Source: an uncultured Clostridia bacterium (GTDB taxonomy: Bacteria; Bacillota; Clostridia; Christensenellales; Pumilibacteraceae). From it: a stretch of DNA of 64,000 nt. A program made the position numbers and the translations under genes. The number at the start of each line of letters is the position of its first letter. Within the stretch, counting starts at the first letter, position 1. The stretch lies in the NCBI GenBank assembly GCA_947175195.1, contig CAMWLQ010000001.1, positions 235,501 to 299,500 of the forward strand. The letters are read 5' to 3'. This document shows, piece after piece, positions 34,408-43,883 of this stretch. The notes under the pieces were generated by a model. It saw only the letters and a list, made by a program, of their open reading frames with translations. It did not search any database and was not told the DNA's origin.

Positions 34408-36117
34408 TCAGTCGGGCGTGTCGCCGTCCCCCGCATCGTCATTGGGCGGAGAGACCGTGCTATCGGCAGTAACGCCTGTCGCGTCCACTGTTTCTTGCGC
34501 GATTGCGTCGTGTTCTTGCTCGGGTATTTCGGCGCTTGCGCTTTCGCTTTCGTCACCGCTCGCCGCAGCCGCAGCCACTGCGTGCTTTTTGCCCAGCTTG
34601 GCTTTGATCCTGCGCCAAACAATAGCGGCATAGTGACGGAAATCCTTGTTGAGCCATGCGGCAGCTATGCACAAAGGAATGGCCATAGCGATTGCAATAA
34701 AGCCGTTGGCTATCATTTGCAACCAAATATTGGAAATATCGACCAAGCAAAAATGCATTATAACCAGCCAACCGGTAAATACCGCTATATACACATAGTT
34801 CCTTATATAGTAGTTGCGCGGCGTTGTCCGCAAAGCGTATTTATACAAAACGTACGGCTCCACAATGTGACAAATAAACAAGTTGGTAATTATTGTCGCC
34901 ACTATTACTCCGACCACATTGTATTCTCCCGGAAAAACCTTTACGAAAAGAATAGACAACGCTATGTTGAGCAGTCCCTCGCAAATGGGCATCCAGCGAT
35001 TATGGTAGAACGTGCCCGACGCGTCGCGGAACAAAATAGTAGACCTGCGTATAAATTGAATAAAGTAATTGACGGTTATTACAAACGAAATGGATTTTAC
35101 CAGCTTTAGATCTCGCCCGAACAAGCCCGCCACAAGGTTATCTATTACCGCATAGTATCCGAGGAAGAACACAACGCCGAGAATAAAATTAAAGGTGTGG
35201 AAAAAGTTGAAATACCGCTGCGCTGCGCGTTCGGATTCTTCGACAAACATATGCCCGATAACCGACGTCAGCGGCGTAAAGCACAGCGTAATTACACCGG
35301 TCATTGCCGTCATTATTGTCGTGTAGTTGGAGTATTTGCCGAGTATGGAAATGCCTATAAACGACGATATAACTATGCTGTCCACCGTGTTGACAAGAAC
35401 ATAGCCGATTTTGTGCATAAACATAGCTACTATATTCTTGGTGGCGGACTTTTTGGTTTCGGCGTCGACCTTTTGTTTATCCTTTATTATTGCGCCGTAC
35501 TTTTTGCGCGTTATTATTTCGGTAATCGCCCACTGCACAGCCACCGATACGATACGGCAAACCAAATACCACACAAACGACCGAGTTGTAACAAGAACGA
35601 GAATTTGCAATCCGTATTGCAACAACATTCCGCCGTAATGTATCGAAGTGGAAATATAATTGTTTTTGTGCGCGTTGATGAGCGACGTTTTTGAGCTGAA
35701 CGTATATGACAAAACTACCGAAATCAGCATCAGCCCAAACGTAAGGTAAAGGTTTATTTGCGTATTTTCATACTCTTTTGCGAGATACGGCAACGCGGGC
35801 ATAACGGCGCACCCGCCAACAACAATAATCAGTCCGCATATCAAATACAGCTTGGTAAACAACCGATAAAGCGCGGAAACCTTTTTTGTATCGCCGTCCA
35901 CCACAGGCTTGTACATGCAAAAAATAATCGCGCTGTCTATGCCGAGCTCCGCAACGGACAATACGTTCAGTATAGATAGGTACAACGAATTAAGCCCGTT
36001 TACGTCGTTGCCGATATAGCGGATTAAATACCGCCTTACAAGCAACGAGCCAACCAGCATAATCACCCTGAAAAATATGGAAACAGTAACGTTTTTTATA
36101 CCACGCCGTTTATCCAT
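34408..36117 (-). CDS. Polysaccharide flippase (Wzx/MATE-like)
   Basis: Moves lipid-linked polymer units across the membrane; 569 aa with about 12-14 helices (to residue 500) in the polysaccharide-export MOP superfamily, beginning KNVTVSIFFRVIMLVGSLLVRRYLI-like. A hydrophilic, acidic C-terminal tail of about 60 residues (AEIPEQEHDAIAQE...) is extra. It is the last gene of the surface-polymer operon, 6 nt after the epimerase gene, with AGGG 7 nt before the ATG. Confidence 0.88.
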   Translation of the reverse strand: MDKRRGIKNVTVSIFFRVIMLVGSLLVRRYLIRYIGNDVNGLNSLYLSILNVLSVAELGIDSAIIFCMYKPVVDGDTKKVSALYRLFTKLYLICGLIIVVGGCAVMPALPYLAKEYENTQINLYLTFGLMLISVVLSYTFSSKTSLINAHKNNYISTSIHYGGMLLQYGLQILVLVTTRSFVWYLVCRIVSVAVQWAITEIITRKKYGAIIKDKQKVDAETKKSATKNIVAMFMHKIGYVLVNTVDSIVISSFIGISILGKYSNYTTIMTAMTGVITLCFTPLTSVIGHMFVEESERAAQRYFNFFHTFNFILGVVFFLGYYAVIDNLVAGLFGRDLKLVKSISFVITVNYFIQFIRRSTILFRDASGTFYHNRWMPICEGLLNIALSILFVKVFPGEYNVVGVIVATIITNLFICHIVEPYVLYKYALRTTPRNYYIRNYVYIAVFTGWLVIMHFCLVDISNIWLQMIANGFIAIAMAIPLCIAAAWLNKDFRHYAAIVWRRIKAKLGKKHAVAAAAASGDESESASAEIPEQEHDAIAQETVDATGVTADSTVSPPNDDAGDGDTPD

Positions 36118-36123
36118 TATGCC

Positions 36124-37134
36124 CTATTTACCACGCTTTAAAATTTCGTATGTGCGAGAAAGCGCGTCGCTTACCGTAAACTGCGGCAGCCACCCGAGCG
36201 CTTTAAGCTTGTCGGTATTGATGAGCGCACGCACCGACTTTGACACGCCCTGATTGTTTGCGCCCCTCAAGTCGAACACGACCTTCTTGCCGGCACAGCC
36301 CGCAATATGCTTGGCGTACCCGCCCAACGTAACGCCTTCGTCGTCGTCGGACACGTTGTATGCGTTGCCGCAAACACCGTCGAGCAAAACCTTTATCAAT
36401 CCGCTTGCCGCGTCCGCGACGTAACAGTAGGAATAGCGTTGTTCGCCCTTACTTTTTAACACTATATCGTTGCCGTCAACGGCGCACTGCATAAACTGCG
36501 CCATCGCCTTGCTGTCCGCTTTTTTATCCGCGCCGAAACACCGCGCAAGCCTTGCTATTACGCAATCAACGCCGTGCTGAGCGATAAACGACTGGCACAA
36601 GCTTTCCGATAACCGTTTCGCCTCGTTGTACCCCGCTCGCCACGTATTGCAGTCGATATATCCGCAATAGCTTTCCGTCATAGGCTCGTCGCTGCCCTCG
36701 CCGTAAATCTCCACGCTGGACGCGAGCAAAAACCTTGTCACTTGCTTTTCCAGTGCAAGCGTCAACAAATTATACGTTCCGAAAATATTGGTTGTCACCG
36801 TTCCCACGGGATCGGCTGCATACTGCTTGGGGTGCGTATTGGATGCAAGATGCAAAACGTAATCGACCTTTCCGTCGACGGTAATGGGCTTTGCGACGTC
36901 GGCGCTGAGGTACGTGACGTCGGGCTCGCTGTTGCCGCCGCGGCGCGAAAGGCTTATTACGCGTATGCGGTTGCCGTACTTAGCGTTTCTAAGCTTGAAT
37001 ACCTCAATTATAAACTGCCCGATAAAGCCGGTCCCGCCGCTTATAAGCACGGTTTTGCCGTCCAGCTTAGACCAATCGTAATCGAGTGCGGCAATCAACT
37101 CTATATCTTGTTTTTCAATATCGGTATAGCTCAT
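36124..37134 (-). CDS. NAD-dependent epimerase/dehydratase (extended SDR)
   Basis: Nucleotide-sugar or CDP-alditol modifying enzyme, 336 aa. The Rossmann motif VLISGGTGFIGQF (about residues 29-41) and active-site Y-x3-K in AGYNEAKRLSE are intact, with Ser in LASSVEIYG. It overlaps the IspD-like cytidylyltransferase gene by 4 nt, so the likely substrate is a CDP-linked compound made by that enzyme (inference). The specific reaction cannot be read from sequence. Confidence 0.85.
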   Translation of the reverse strand: MSYTDIEKQDIELIAALDYDWSKLDGKTVLISGGTGFIGQFIIEVFKLRNAKYGNRIRVISLSRRGGNSEPDVTYLSADVAKPITVDGKVDYVLHLASNTHPKQYAADPVGTVTTNIFGTYNLLTLALEKQVTRFLLASSVEIYGEGSDEPMTESYCGYIDCNTWRAGYNEAKRLSESLCQSFIAQHGVDCVIARLARCFGADKKADSKAMAQFMQCAVDGNDIVLKSKGEQRYSYCYVADAASGLIKVLLDGVCGNAYNVSDDDEGVTLGGYAKHIAGCAGKKVVFDLRGANNQGVSKSVRALINTDKLKALGWLPQFTVSDALSRTYEILKRGK

Positions 37135-37847
37135 TTCAAATAATTCTTATCCCCGCCTTGAATGTATCCCATAAAGATTTGCAAATCGTCTTTGGTGGTA
37201 AGCTTTATATTTTTGTCCGAGCCCTTGGCAAAATACAGCGTTTCGCCGAGGTCAGCCATCATTGTGTTTACGTACGACGACGGAGTATAGCCCACTCCCG
37301 TCTTCTTTGCCTTCAAATAACAATCGTAAAGCTTGCCCAGCGTGTATGCCTGCGGTGTAGATACGCGGCGCAACGTTTCGCGCGGAATGTACTTTTCCGT
37401 GCATTTATCGTCTTTAATAACAAATATTTGTTCGTTATACGGCAGCGACGTCACACCGTTGCCGTACTTATGACACACGTCTATAACGTCGTTAAGCACG
37501 CTTTCGTCAACAAGCGGACGAATGCCGTCGTGAATGATAACGCAGGTATCGGCAGGATAAGTGTTGCGTGCGAACTCAACGCCGTTAAATATCGAATCTT
37601 GTGCCGAATCGCCGCTCTTAACGATATGCTTAAGCTTGGTAATATCAAACTGCTTGGCATAAGCGTCGAGAACATGCTCCCATCCGTCGATACATACAAC
37701 AATAATTTCATCTACATTTGGATTGTTTTGAAAATTCTCCAAGGTATAAATGAGTATCGGCTTGTCGTTTATCGTAAGAAATTGTTTGGGGACGGGTTGT
37801 CCTGTACGTTTGCCGGACCCGCCGGCTATTATTATAGCTACGTTCAT
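37131..37847 (-). CDS. IspD/TarI-like cytidylyltransferase
   Basis: Transfers CMP from CTP to a phosphorylated polyol or sugar, 238 aa. Motifs: VAIIIAGGSGKRTG-QPVPKQF (nucleotide binding, K22-like), VIIHDGIRPLV and TPQAYTLGKL. It is probably not the isoprenoid enzyme IspD because it lies in a LicD-containing surface-polymer operon, where TarI/BcsA-type proteins make CDP-ribitol or similar donors for LicD. ATGA overlaps on both sides show tight coupling. Confidence 0.85.
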   Translation of the reverse strand: MNVAIIIAGGSGKRTGQPVPKQFLTINDKPILIYTLENFQNNPNVDEIIVVCIDGWEHVLDAYAKQFDITKLKHIVKSGDSAQDSIFNGVEFARNTYPADTCVIIHDGIRPLVDESVLNDVIDVCHKYGNGVTSLPYNEQIFVIKDDKCTEKYIPRETLRRVSTPQAYTLGKLYDCYLKAKKTGVGYTPSSYVNTMMADLGETLYFAKGSDKNIKLTTKDDLQIFMGYIQGGDKNYLK

Positions 37848-39115
37848 AATGTTTTTCTCCTATTGTAGTCTAAATTCAATTTATTATTACGGCGCTCGCC
37901 GTTGTTGGATTGATATACGGTAAAATATATAACATGCAATAAACAAGAATATACGGGAAGATGATACAGCGTTTCCGTCAAAAAGTACATAAAAAGTATT
38001 ATTTGAAAAAACGTAAGAAATATCGTGGCGTATGAAGGATTGCTTTTCAAACCGTACTTAAAAACCTTTACATACGCTACTATCATGAAAATAACGAACA
38101 CCAAACCGTAATTGAGCGCAAGCTGCAACCACTGATTATGCGTATCCGATCTATAATTGCCGATATGACCCTTAAGCTCGGTAAACGGGGAAAATCCGTG
38201 CCCGAAAATCCAATTATTATTGCTCGACAGCGTTTGGATAGCGTCCGAATAAATAGTGTTTCTACCGCTTAACAACGACCGCCCGAACAACGTAAAATCA
38301 TCGCCTAAAACCGTCGGCACATAATACGTCAGCACTAACACCGCCACCACCGACAAAGCAAGGCATACGATAAAGAGCCTAAGCAGTTTTTTCCTGTTTA
38401 TCTTTTTGAGTTTTATGCTAATAATATGGAATAATATAAGCGCCACAAGACACAGCAATGCCATGCGCGATCCGGTAGGTATTATTATAAGCAGCCCTAC
38501 CGCATATGCGATTAAATACGATAAATGAATTTTTCTGTCGCTCTTGCGTAATGCCGTCAATGCCAAGAATAAATTGACTATGGCTAATTTGCAAAAATGA
38601 TTTTTGTTTAATTTTAAATTAAACGTTTTGCTGTAGAAATAAGTTCCGTCATATGCAAGCATAAGATACAGCAATAAAAATGCAATCACGGAAAAAGCAC
38701 AAATTTGCTTTACGCTCCTACGCGACAGTCGCATTTGACTGAATATTATAAGCGCCGTCAAAAGCTCCACGTAGCTGAACAAATGCAAATATCCCATTCT
38801 ACGAATCAGCGTATTGACAAACAAATATATTATGCCGAACAGAAAAAGTGCGATTTGCCAACGCTTTATATTTTCCAAATTAATAAGGACTATTATAAAG
38901 TACAAACAGCAATTTATTAACGCAAAATAACGTGCAATGCCGTAATCGGCGTCCTCCACCTCGGAGTCGCCGCCGTAAACCATCAGCATTGCATATTGCA
39001 CTATAATAGTCAAGCATACCAAAAGCACTACGACACTTTGAGTTGCACTTGCAATGTTGCTACGCACGCGCCTGCGCGTAACCGTATTCAATTTTTCACA
39101 GCAAGCCGTTGTCAC
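37844..39115 (-). CDS. O-antigen ligase/polymerase (Wzy/WaaL-like)
   Basis: Polymerises or ligates lipid-linked units; 423 aa with about 11 helices. The long external loop holds WIFGHGFSPF and the Wzy_C-type SDTHNQWLQLALNYG motif (THN-x-L). The start is GTG (39113-39115) with GGATG upstream and overlaps the LicD gene by 20 nt. In this operon it should join the phosphodiester-type repeat units. Confidence 0.85.
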   Translation of the reverse strand: MTTACCEKLNTVTRRRVRSNIASATQSVVVLLVCLTIIVQYAMLMVYGGDSEVEDADYGIARYFALINCCLYFIIVLINLENIKRWQIALFLFGIIYLFVNTLIRRMGYLHLFSYVELLTALIIFSQMRLSRRSVKQICAFSVIAFLLLYLMLAYDGTYFYSKTFNLKLNKNHFCKLAIVNLFLALTALRKSDRKIHLSYLIAYAVGLLIIIPTGSRMALLCLVALILFHIISIKLKKINRKKLLRLFIVCLALSVVAVLVLTYYVPTVLGDDFTLFGRSLLSGRNTIYSDAIQTLSSNNNWIFGHGFSPFTELKGHIGNYRSDTHNQWLQLALNYGLVFVIFMIVAYVKVFKYGLKSNPSYATIFLTFFQIILFMYFLTETLYHLPVYSCLLHVIYFTVYQSNNGERRNNKLNLDYNRRKTL

Positions 39116-39914
39116 CTACGTCATCCTTTATATATGCGCCAAAGCCATGACTTACACGCTCGTTTTCGGGCGGGAGCATCATATAATCGCCGTAAAATCC
39201 CGTTAAAAATTTGTCGGGATCGGCGCAGCATGCAAAGCGTTCGCCCTCGAACATAACCTCGGACGGATTGTCGTACTGCCACTTTTCGGCACACTCGCGA
39301 AACGAGCCGTTGATATGCCCCACGTAATTGCTTTGCTCCAACGTGTATTTTGTTTTGAGCGCCCCGAGTTTTTTTTGCGCTCTTTTCAGCCCGTAAAGCT
39401 TTGCAATACATGACCCAAACAATTTCGGCAAAAGATTGAGCTTATTTTTGGGTATATAAAATTTGTCGGCTACTAACCAGTTCATAAATTTTCTGGGCAC
39501 GCGCGCATCCTTTTGCAAGGCTTGGGCGTCTTTAAGCGTTGCGCCCTGCGGATAGAGCGCAAATATATCTATATGCACGCCCAGCGGAAATTTCATATGC
39601 CGCTCCGCCTCCAACACTGTATTCGGGTCGTACAGCTTGGTTATCAAAGTCGTCGATTGCTTGTCAAGATCGTACGAGCGCAGCTTATACGGCGCGCCCG
39701 AAAAGTCGTCGTGAATAAACTTTTCGTAATCGCTTGCGGGCATAAGCACGTCTATATCGTCGTCCCACGGAATAAACCCGCCGTGCCGCACCGCGCCCAA
39801 AAGCGTGCCGCCGGTAATAAAATATCTATAGCCCTTTTCCTCGCAGCGGTCCCGAAACCAAACAAGCACTTGCAATAAGCGTTGTTTGATTTGTGCCGAT
39901 GATAATTTCTCCAT
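39096..39914 (-). CDS. LicD family phosphotransferase
   Basis: Transfers a phospho-group (such as phosphocholine or phospho-alditol) from a CDP donor to a glycan, 272 aa. The LicD nucleotidyltransferase-fold motif GGTLLGAVRHGGFIPWDDDID (residues about 35-56) has its metal Asp residues, and YGDYMMLPPENER is the conserved tail. AGAGG precedes the ATG by 7 nt. First-reading partner is the next LicD gene 17 nt upstream. Confidence 0.92.
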   Translation of the reverse strand: MEKLSSAQIKQRLLQVLVWFRDRCEEKGYRYFITGGTLLGAVRHGGFIPWDDDIDVLMPASDYEKFIHDDFSGAPYKLRSYDLDKQSTTLITKLYDPNTVLEAERHMKFPLGVHIDIFALYPQGATLKDAQALQKDARVPRKFMNWLVADKFYIPKNKLNLLPKLFGSCIAKLYGLKRAQKKLGALKTKYTLEQSNYVGHINGSFRECAEKWQYDNPSEVMFEGERFACCADPDKFLTGFYGDYMMLPPENERVSHGFGAYIKDDVGDNGLL

Positions 39915-39931
39915 AGTACTACCTCTTTAGT

Positions 39932-40750
39932 TTACCTATTGCAATCGAACTTGATGCTCAAAAAATCATGGTGCGGCTTGCGCTCGTCCTCGGGCGGCAA
40001 CTTCATATAATCGCCGTAAATCTTTTTCAGTATCTCATCGGGATTTTCCGGTATCATAAACTGCGTATCGCCGAACTTGTGCATTACCCCGTTACCGAAC
40101 CACTCGCGTTTAAACACCGTGCGCATGGTCTTTAGCTGACTGTTAAGGCATACCACATTTTCGCTGTCGTCATAATTGTATTGCGATATTTTTTTGAACA
40201 GCTTTTGCTGCGCGCGGGCTTTGCCCTTTTTGGTCTTGGTCTTTAACAAAAACGTCGAGCCCAAGCGCATAACCGCGCCGTGGTTTTTGACAGGCTCGTC
40301 CAGCAAATACAGCGCTCTTTTCATTGCGCGGAACGTTTGCAGCTTGCGCTTGTTTTGCGGCGCCGCGCCGTATATGGGATAAATATCCACAAATATGCCG
40401 TGGTGAATATTTTTGTCCGCCGTATCCTTTTCAAGCAAAAGCGTATTGTCCTTGCACACGCGCATAATGGACAAACGGTATTCGGGATCGGTTTGCGGCG
40501 ACTGGTAAAAATACCCGTCGGGCAAATCGGTCGCGCACGCCTGTTCGAATTTGAGCAAATCGGGATAGGGCATCATAATGTCTATATCGTCGTCCCACGG
40601 AATAAACCCGTCATGCCGCACCGCGCCGATAAGCGTACCATACGCCAAAAAGTAACGTATGCCGTTTTTTTCGCACACGCGCTTTATTACTTCCGCAATC
40701 TCCAGCTGTACGCTTTGCAGCCCTACCATAAGCTCGGTATCGTAATCCAT
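39932..40750 (-). CDS. LicD family phosphotransferase
   Basis: Second LicD enzyme, also 272 aa. YGTLIGAVRHDGFIPWDDDID is the catalytic block and YGDYMKLPPEDERKPHH the tail motif. It differs enough from its neighbour in the middle region (about residues 80-200) to suggest a different acceptor. Its ATG overlaps the stop of the HAD-LicD gene (TAATG). Confidence 0.92.
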   Translation of the reverse strand: MDYDTELMVGLQSVQLEIAEVIKRVCEKNGIRYFLAYGTLIGAVRHDGFIPWDDDIDIMMPYPDLLKFEQACATDLPDGYFYQSPQTDPEYRLSIMRVCKDNTLLLEKDTADKNIHHGIFVDIYPIYGAAPQNKRKLQTFRAMKRALYLLDEPVKNHGAVMRLGSTFLLKTKTKKGKARAQQKLFKKISQYNYDDSENVVCLNSQLKTMRTVFKREWFGNGVMHKFGDTQFMIPENPDEILKKIYGDYMKLPPEDERKPHHDFLSIKFDCNR

Positions 40751-42213
40751 TAGCCTTGCGCCTCACTGTTGTCAATCAGGTTAAGTGTAAAGTTGTGGTG
40801 ATGCACGCGCTGTTCCACCGGCGGGAGTTTCATATAATCGCCGTAGCGCATACTCAAAATGTCGTCATAAGCCGCAAAAATATAATACTCTCTATCCTCG
40901 TAAGGCGCGAGTATAACGTCCTTTACCCATTCCTTGCGATAGGCGATATGGCAAACGGCGAATAAATCGTTGGATATGAATTTGTCCTGCGTTTCTTGAT
41001 CGTTGTACCGTGCCGAAACCTTGAAATACGACTTGACAATACTGTCCAACGACCTGCCCGCGCCGAGAATTTTCGTGCCCAATAATCTGAGTTTGTTTTT
41101 AAAGCTGTATCTCGACCAGTCGATTTTGCCCTTGTGCATCATGCCCTGCAAAATTTTCAGCTTGAGCAAAAACCGTTTTCTTTTGCGCTTGGAGTCGGGA
41201 AGGTTGTCAAACAAAAATATATCCACCTTGATGCCGCCGATTTGTTTATCTCCCCAAATCGGGTCCTTTGCAAACTTTACGCGCGGCGTGCGGCGGTATA
41301 GAAAAAATTCGAACTTGCCGCTTTTAGCACAGTAGTCCTTGACGACCGACGCAAAACGGTTATACTCCTCGCGCAGCATGGTTATGTCTATATCGTCGTC
41401 CCACGGTATAAAGCCCTTGTGCCGCACCGCGCCTATCATATTGCCGCCGCTCAACGAATACTTAATATTCTCCTTGACGCACACGTCGTGGATAAAATCC
41501 ATAATTTCGAGTAGCTTGCCTTTTACAAACTCAAGCAGTCCGTCGTCATCTTTATTTTGTTCCAAGCAGTTAATAAGTTCGCTCATTGTATTTATGCTTT
41601 TGTGCTCCTTAATGCCGTCAAGATATTCGCAATCGCCGTACAGCCCGCCGCCGTTATACTTGACGGTAGTTACGCCGTACTTACCGATTACAAAATCCTT
41701 TTGCGGATTGTCGCCCACGTACACAGTTTGGTCGAGCGCCACGCCCAGGCTGTCCGCCATAACCTCGAACGCTTTGGGCGCGGGCTTGCGACAATCCTCG
41801 CCCAGCTCGTCCGTTATGATAATCTCATCCACAAGCTCGTTCAGTCCCAGCGCGGTTATCTTTGCGCGCTGACCGTTCGGTCTGCCGTCGGTTATTATTC
41901 CGAGCTTGTACCCGCGGCTACGCAATTCGATTAAGGTTTGCTTGACCTCGTCGGTCAACTTAATGTCGGGCGTGTGCGTTCTATACACCTCTACCATATC
42001 AACCACGCACGATTTATCCAGTCCGTGGTTTTGGGCAAACCTATCCAACACGCGCTCGCGCGAGATAGAAAACAGCTCTACAATCTCGCCCTTCGCGTCC
42101 GCTATGCCGTACAATCGTTGCGCCCAATCACTCACCGCGGCAAAGCCCGACAGCACGTAATCGTATTCGGGGTAAAGTGTGTCGTCCAGATCGAACACGA
42201 CCGCTTTTATCAT
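40750..42213 (-). CDS. HAD hydrolase-LicD fusion protein
   Basis: Bifunctional 487-aa protein. Residues 1-215 form a HAD phosphatase: VVFDLDDTLYPE (nucleophile D8, D10), GIITDGRPNG, and YVGDNPQKDF (motif IV). Residues about 225-480 are a LicD domain: SGGNMIGAVRHKGFIPWDDDID and YGDYMKLPPVEQRVHHH. The phosphatase half might remove or edit phosphates on the LicD donor or acceptor (inference). It overlaps the sugar-transferase fusion gene by 4 nt. Confidence 0.9.
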   Translation of the reverse strand: MIKAVVFDLDDTLYPEYDYVLSGFAAVSDWAQRLYGIADAKGEIVELFSISRERVLDRFAQNHGLDKSCVVDMVEVYRTHTPDIKLTDEVKQTLIELRSRGYKLGIITDGRPNGQRAKITALGLNELVDEIIITDELGEDCRKPAPKAFEVMADSLGVALDQTVYVGDNPQKDFVIGKYGVTTVKYNGGGLYGDCEYLDGIKEHKSINTMSELINCLEQNKDDDGLLEFVKGKLLEIMDFIHDVCVKENIKYSLSGGNMIGAVRHKGFIPWDDDIDITMLREEYNRFASVVKDYCAKSGKFEFFLYRRTPRVKFAKDPIWGDKQIGGIKVDIFLFDNLPDSKRKRKRFLLKLKILQGMMHKGKIDWSRYSFKNKLRLLGTKILGAGRSLDSIVKSYFKVSARYNDQETQDKFISNDLFAVCHIAYRKEWVKDVILAPYEDREYYIFAAYDDILSMRYGDYMKLPPVEQRVHHHNFTLNLIDNSEAQG

Positions 42214-43883
42214 TTGTCCACCCTCACGCTGCCGTCAAACCGCGAATATACCGCGCCGTCCTCGTAGTCCTCGTTGTAATCGAGCTTTTCACCGCGCAGC
42301 AGCCTGTACAGGTTTTCGCAGCTGTCCGCGCCGGCGGCAATACTCATGGGCGCGCCGCCGCCAAACCTCGGGTTGATCTCTATGTACTTGACCTTGTTAT
42401 CGTCCGTCAAAAAGCACTGCACCGTGATTTGCCCGATAAATCCGAAACTCGTCAACAACCTTTTTACGTCGTCGATTATGTACCTGTTCTTTTCGACCTT
42501 GCCCTTTAGTATCTCGCCGCCGCGTGTGACCATACGCCACCTCGGCACAACGGTAATGATATTGCCGTCAAAGTCGCAAAAGCAGTCCGCCGTGTACTCC
42601 TTGCCCCCGACGCATTCCTGCACGATAGGCTTGTCAACATACTCGGCAAAAAAGTCGAGCTGCTTTTTGTTGTCCACCTTGTAAGCGCCGATGCTTGAGC
42701 TGCCGTCGCGCGGCTTAATAAACAGCGGATAAGACAAACCTGCCCTGTCCTTTGTTATATCGTACGTAGCGGGACAATCAAAACCATGCTCGGCAAAGTA
42801 CTTTGCGGTCAGCGTTTTGTCACAGCAAACGCGCACGCTTTGCTCGTCGGAAATAAGCACACGCGCGCCCGATTCACTTTCTATAAGGCTCTTGTTTTCG
42901 GCAAGCTTGACAAGCTCGGTGTCGATTGTCGGTACAACAAGCGAAATGTCGTTCGCCTTGCAAATTTCTATTATTTGCGGGATATAGTCGTCGCCCGAGA
43001 TGCGCGGTATGATAAACCTTTTGTCGGCAAACTTGAGCGCGGGCGCCAGCTCGGACATATCCGCGGCGCAAACGTCACCGTTGATACCCAGCCTGTCGCG
43101 CGCCGCCTTAAATGCGTTTACAAGCTCAACACGCCTGCCCGCGCTGAGCACCAGCACATTGTACCTTTTGTTGCCGGTAAAGTATTCCATTGTCGCTTGT
43201 CCCTCTTGGGAAATGCCGCTGCGTTTGAACACCTTGCCCACAGTCATGAACAATATTTTAATATCGCGGAAAAGCGAGATATGCCGCACGTATTCGCAGT
43301 CGTATTTAAACTTTTGCTCCCAAGTAATGGCGTTCCTGCCGTTGACCTGCGCCAAGCCCGTAAGCCCGGGGCGCACCTTGTGGCGGAGCCGTTGCTCCTC
43401 GCTGTACAACGGCAAATACTGTACCAAAAGCGGGCGCGGTCCTACAATCGCCATTTGCCCCGCGAATATATTGAACAGCTCGGGCAGCTCGTCAAGCGAC
43501 GTCGCGCGCAAAAACTTGCCGTATTTGGTCAGCCGTTTTTCGTCGGGCAACAATACGCCGTTTTCGTCCTTTTCGCACGTCATGGTGCGGAATTTAATCA
43601 GATTAAATATTTTTTCCTTGCCGGTCCTTTTGCTTATTTTACCGGGGCGTTGCTGCGTAAAAAATGGATTGCCTTTCATTTTGATTGCGCCGACTATAAT
43701 AAGGATTATAAGCAGCCACGAAAAAACAAGTATCGCCAGCCCGCTCAACAGTATAGCGTAAAACCGCTTGAAAAACTGCCTGTACAGCAATGCCGACAGC
43801 AAAATCCACACTGCAGCACAAGCAACGCAAAGTAACGTTATTCCCCACCACGTGGTGGTCATTGTTTGCCAAAATTCTTTCAT
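42210..43883 (-). CDS. Undecaprenyl-phosphate sugar phosphotransferase-ATP-grasp fusion
   Basis: 557-aa fusion. N-terminal membrane part (helices near 14-35 and 43-68) and a bacterial sugar-transferase domain to about 232: KFRTMT, SLDELPELFNI, MAIVGPRPLL and RPGLTGLAQVNGRN. This is the PglC/WcaJ-type initiating enzyme. Residues about 238-557 are an ATP-grasp domain of the CarB/PylC kind: YNVLVLSAGRRVELVN, YPLFIKPRDGSSSIG, IEINPRFGGG. Initiation of the lipid-linked unit and ligation of an amino acid or acyl group may thus be joined in one chain. The upstream aminotransferase would supply an amino-sugar. Confidence 0.9.
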   Translation of the reverse strand: MKEFWQTMTTTWWGITLLCVACAAVWILLSALLYRQFFKRFYAILLSGLAILVFSWLLIILIIVGAIKMKGNPFFTQQRPGKISKRTGKEKIFNLIKFRTMTCEKDENGVLLPDEKRLTKYGKFLRATSLDELPELFNIFAGQMAIVGPRPLLVQYLPLYSEEQRLRHKVRPGLTGLAQVNGRNAITWEQKFKYDCEYVRHISLFRDIKILFMTVGKVFKRSGISQEGQATMEYFTGNKRYNVLVLSAGRRVELVNAFKAARDRLGINGDVCAADMSELAPALKFADKRFIIPRISGDDYIPQIIEICKANDISLVVPTIDTELVKLAENKSLIESESGARVLISDEQSVRVCCDKTLTAKYFAEHGFDCPATYDITKDRAGLSYPLFIKPRDGSSSIGAYKVDNKKQLDFFAEYVDKPIVQECVGGKEYTADCFCDFDGNIITVVPRWRMVTRGGEILKGKVEKNRYIIDDVKRLLTSFGFIGQITVQCFLTDDNKVKYIEINPRFGGGAPMSIAAGADSCENLYRLLRGEKLDYNEDYEDGAVYSRFDGSVRVDK

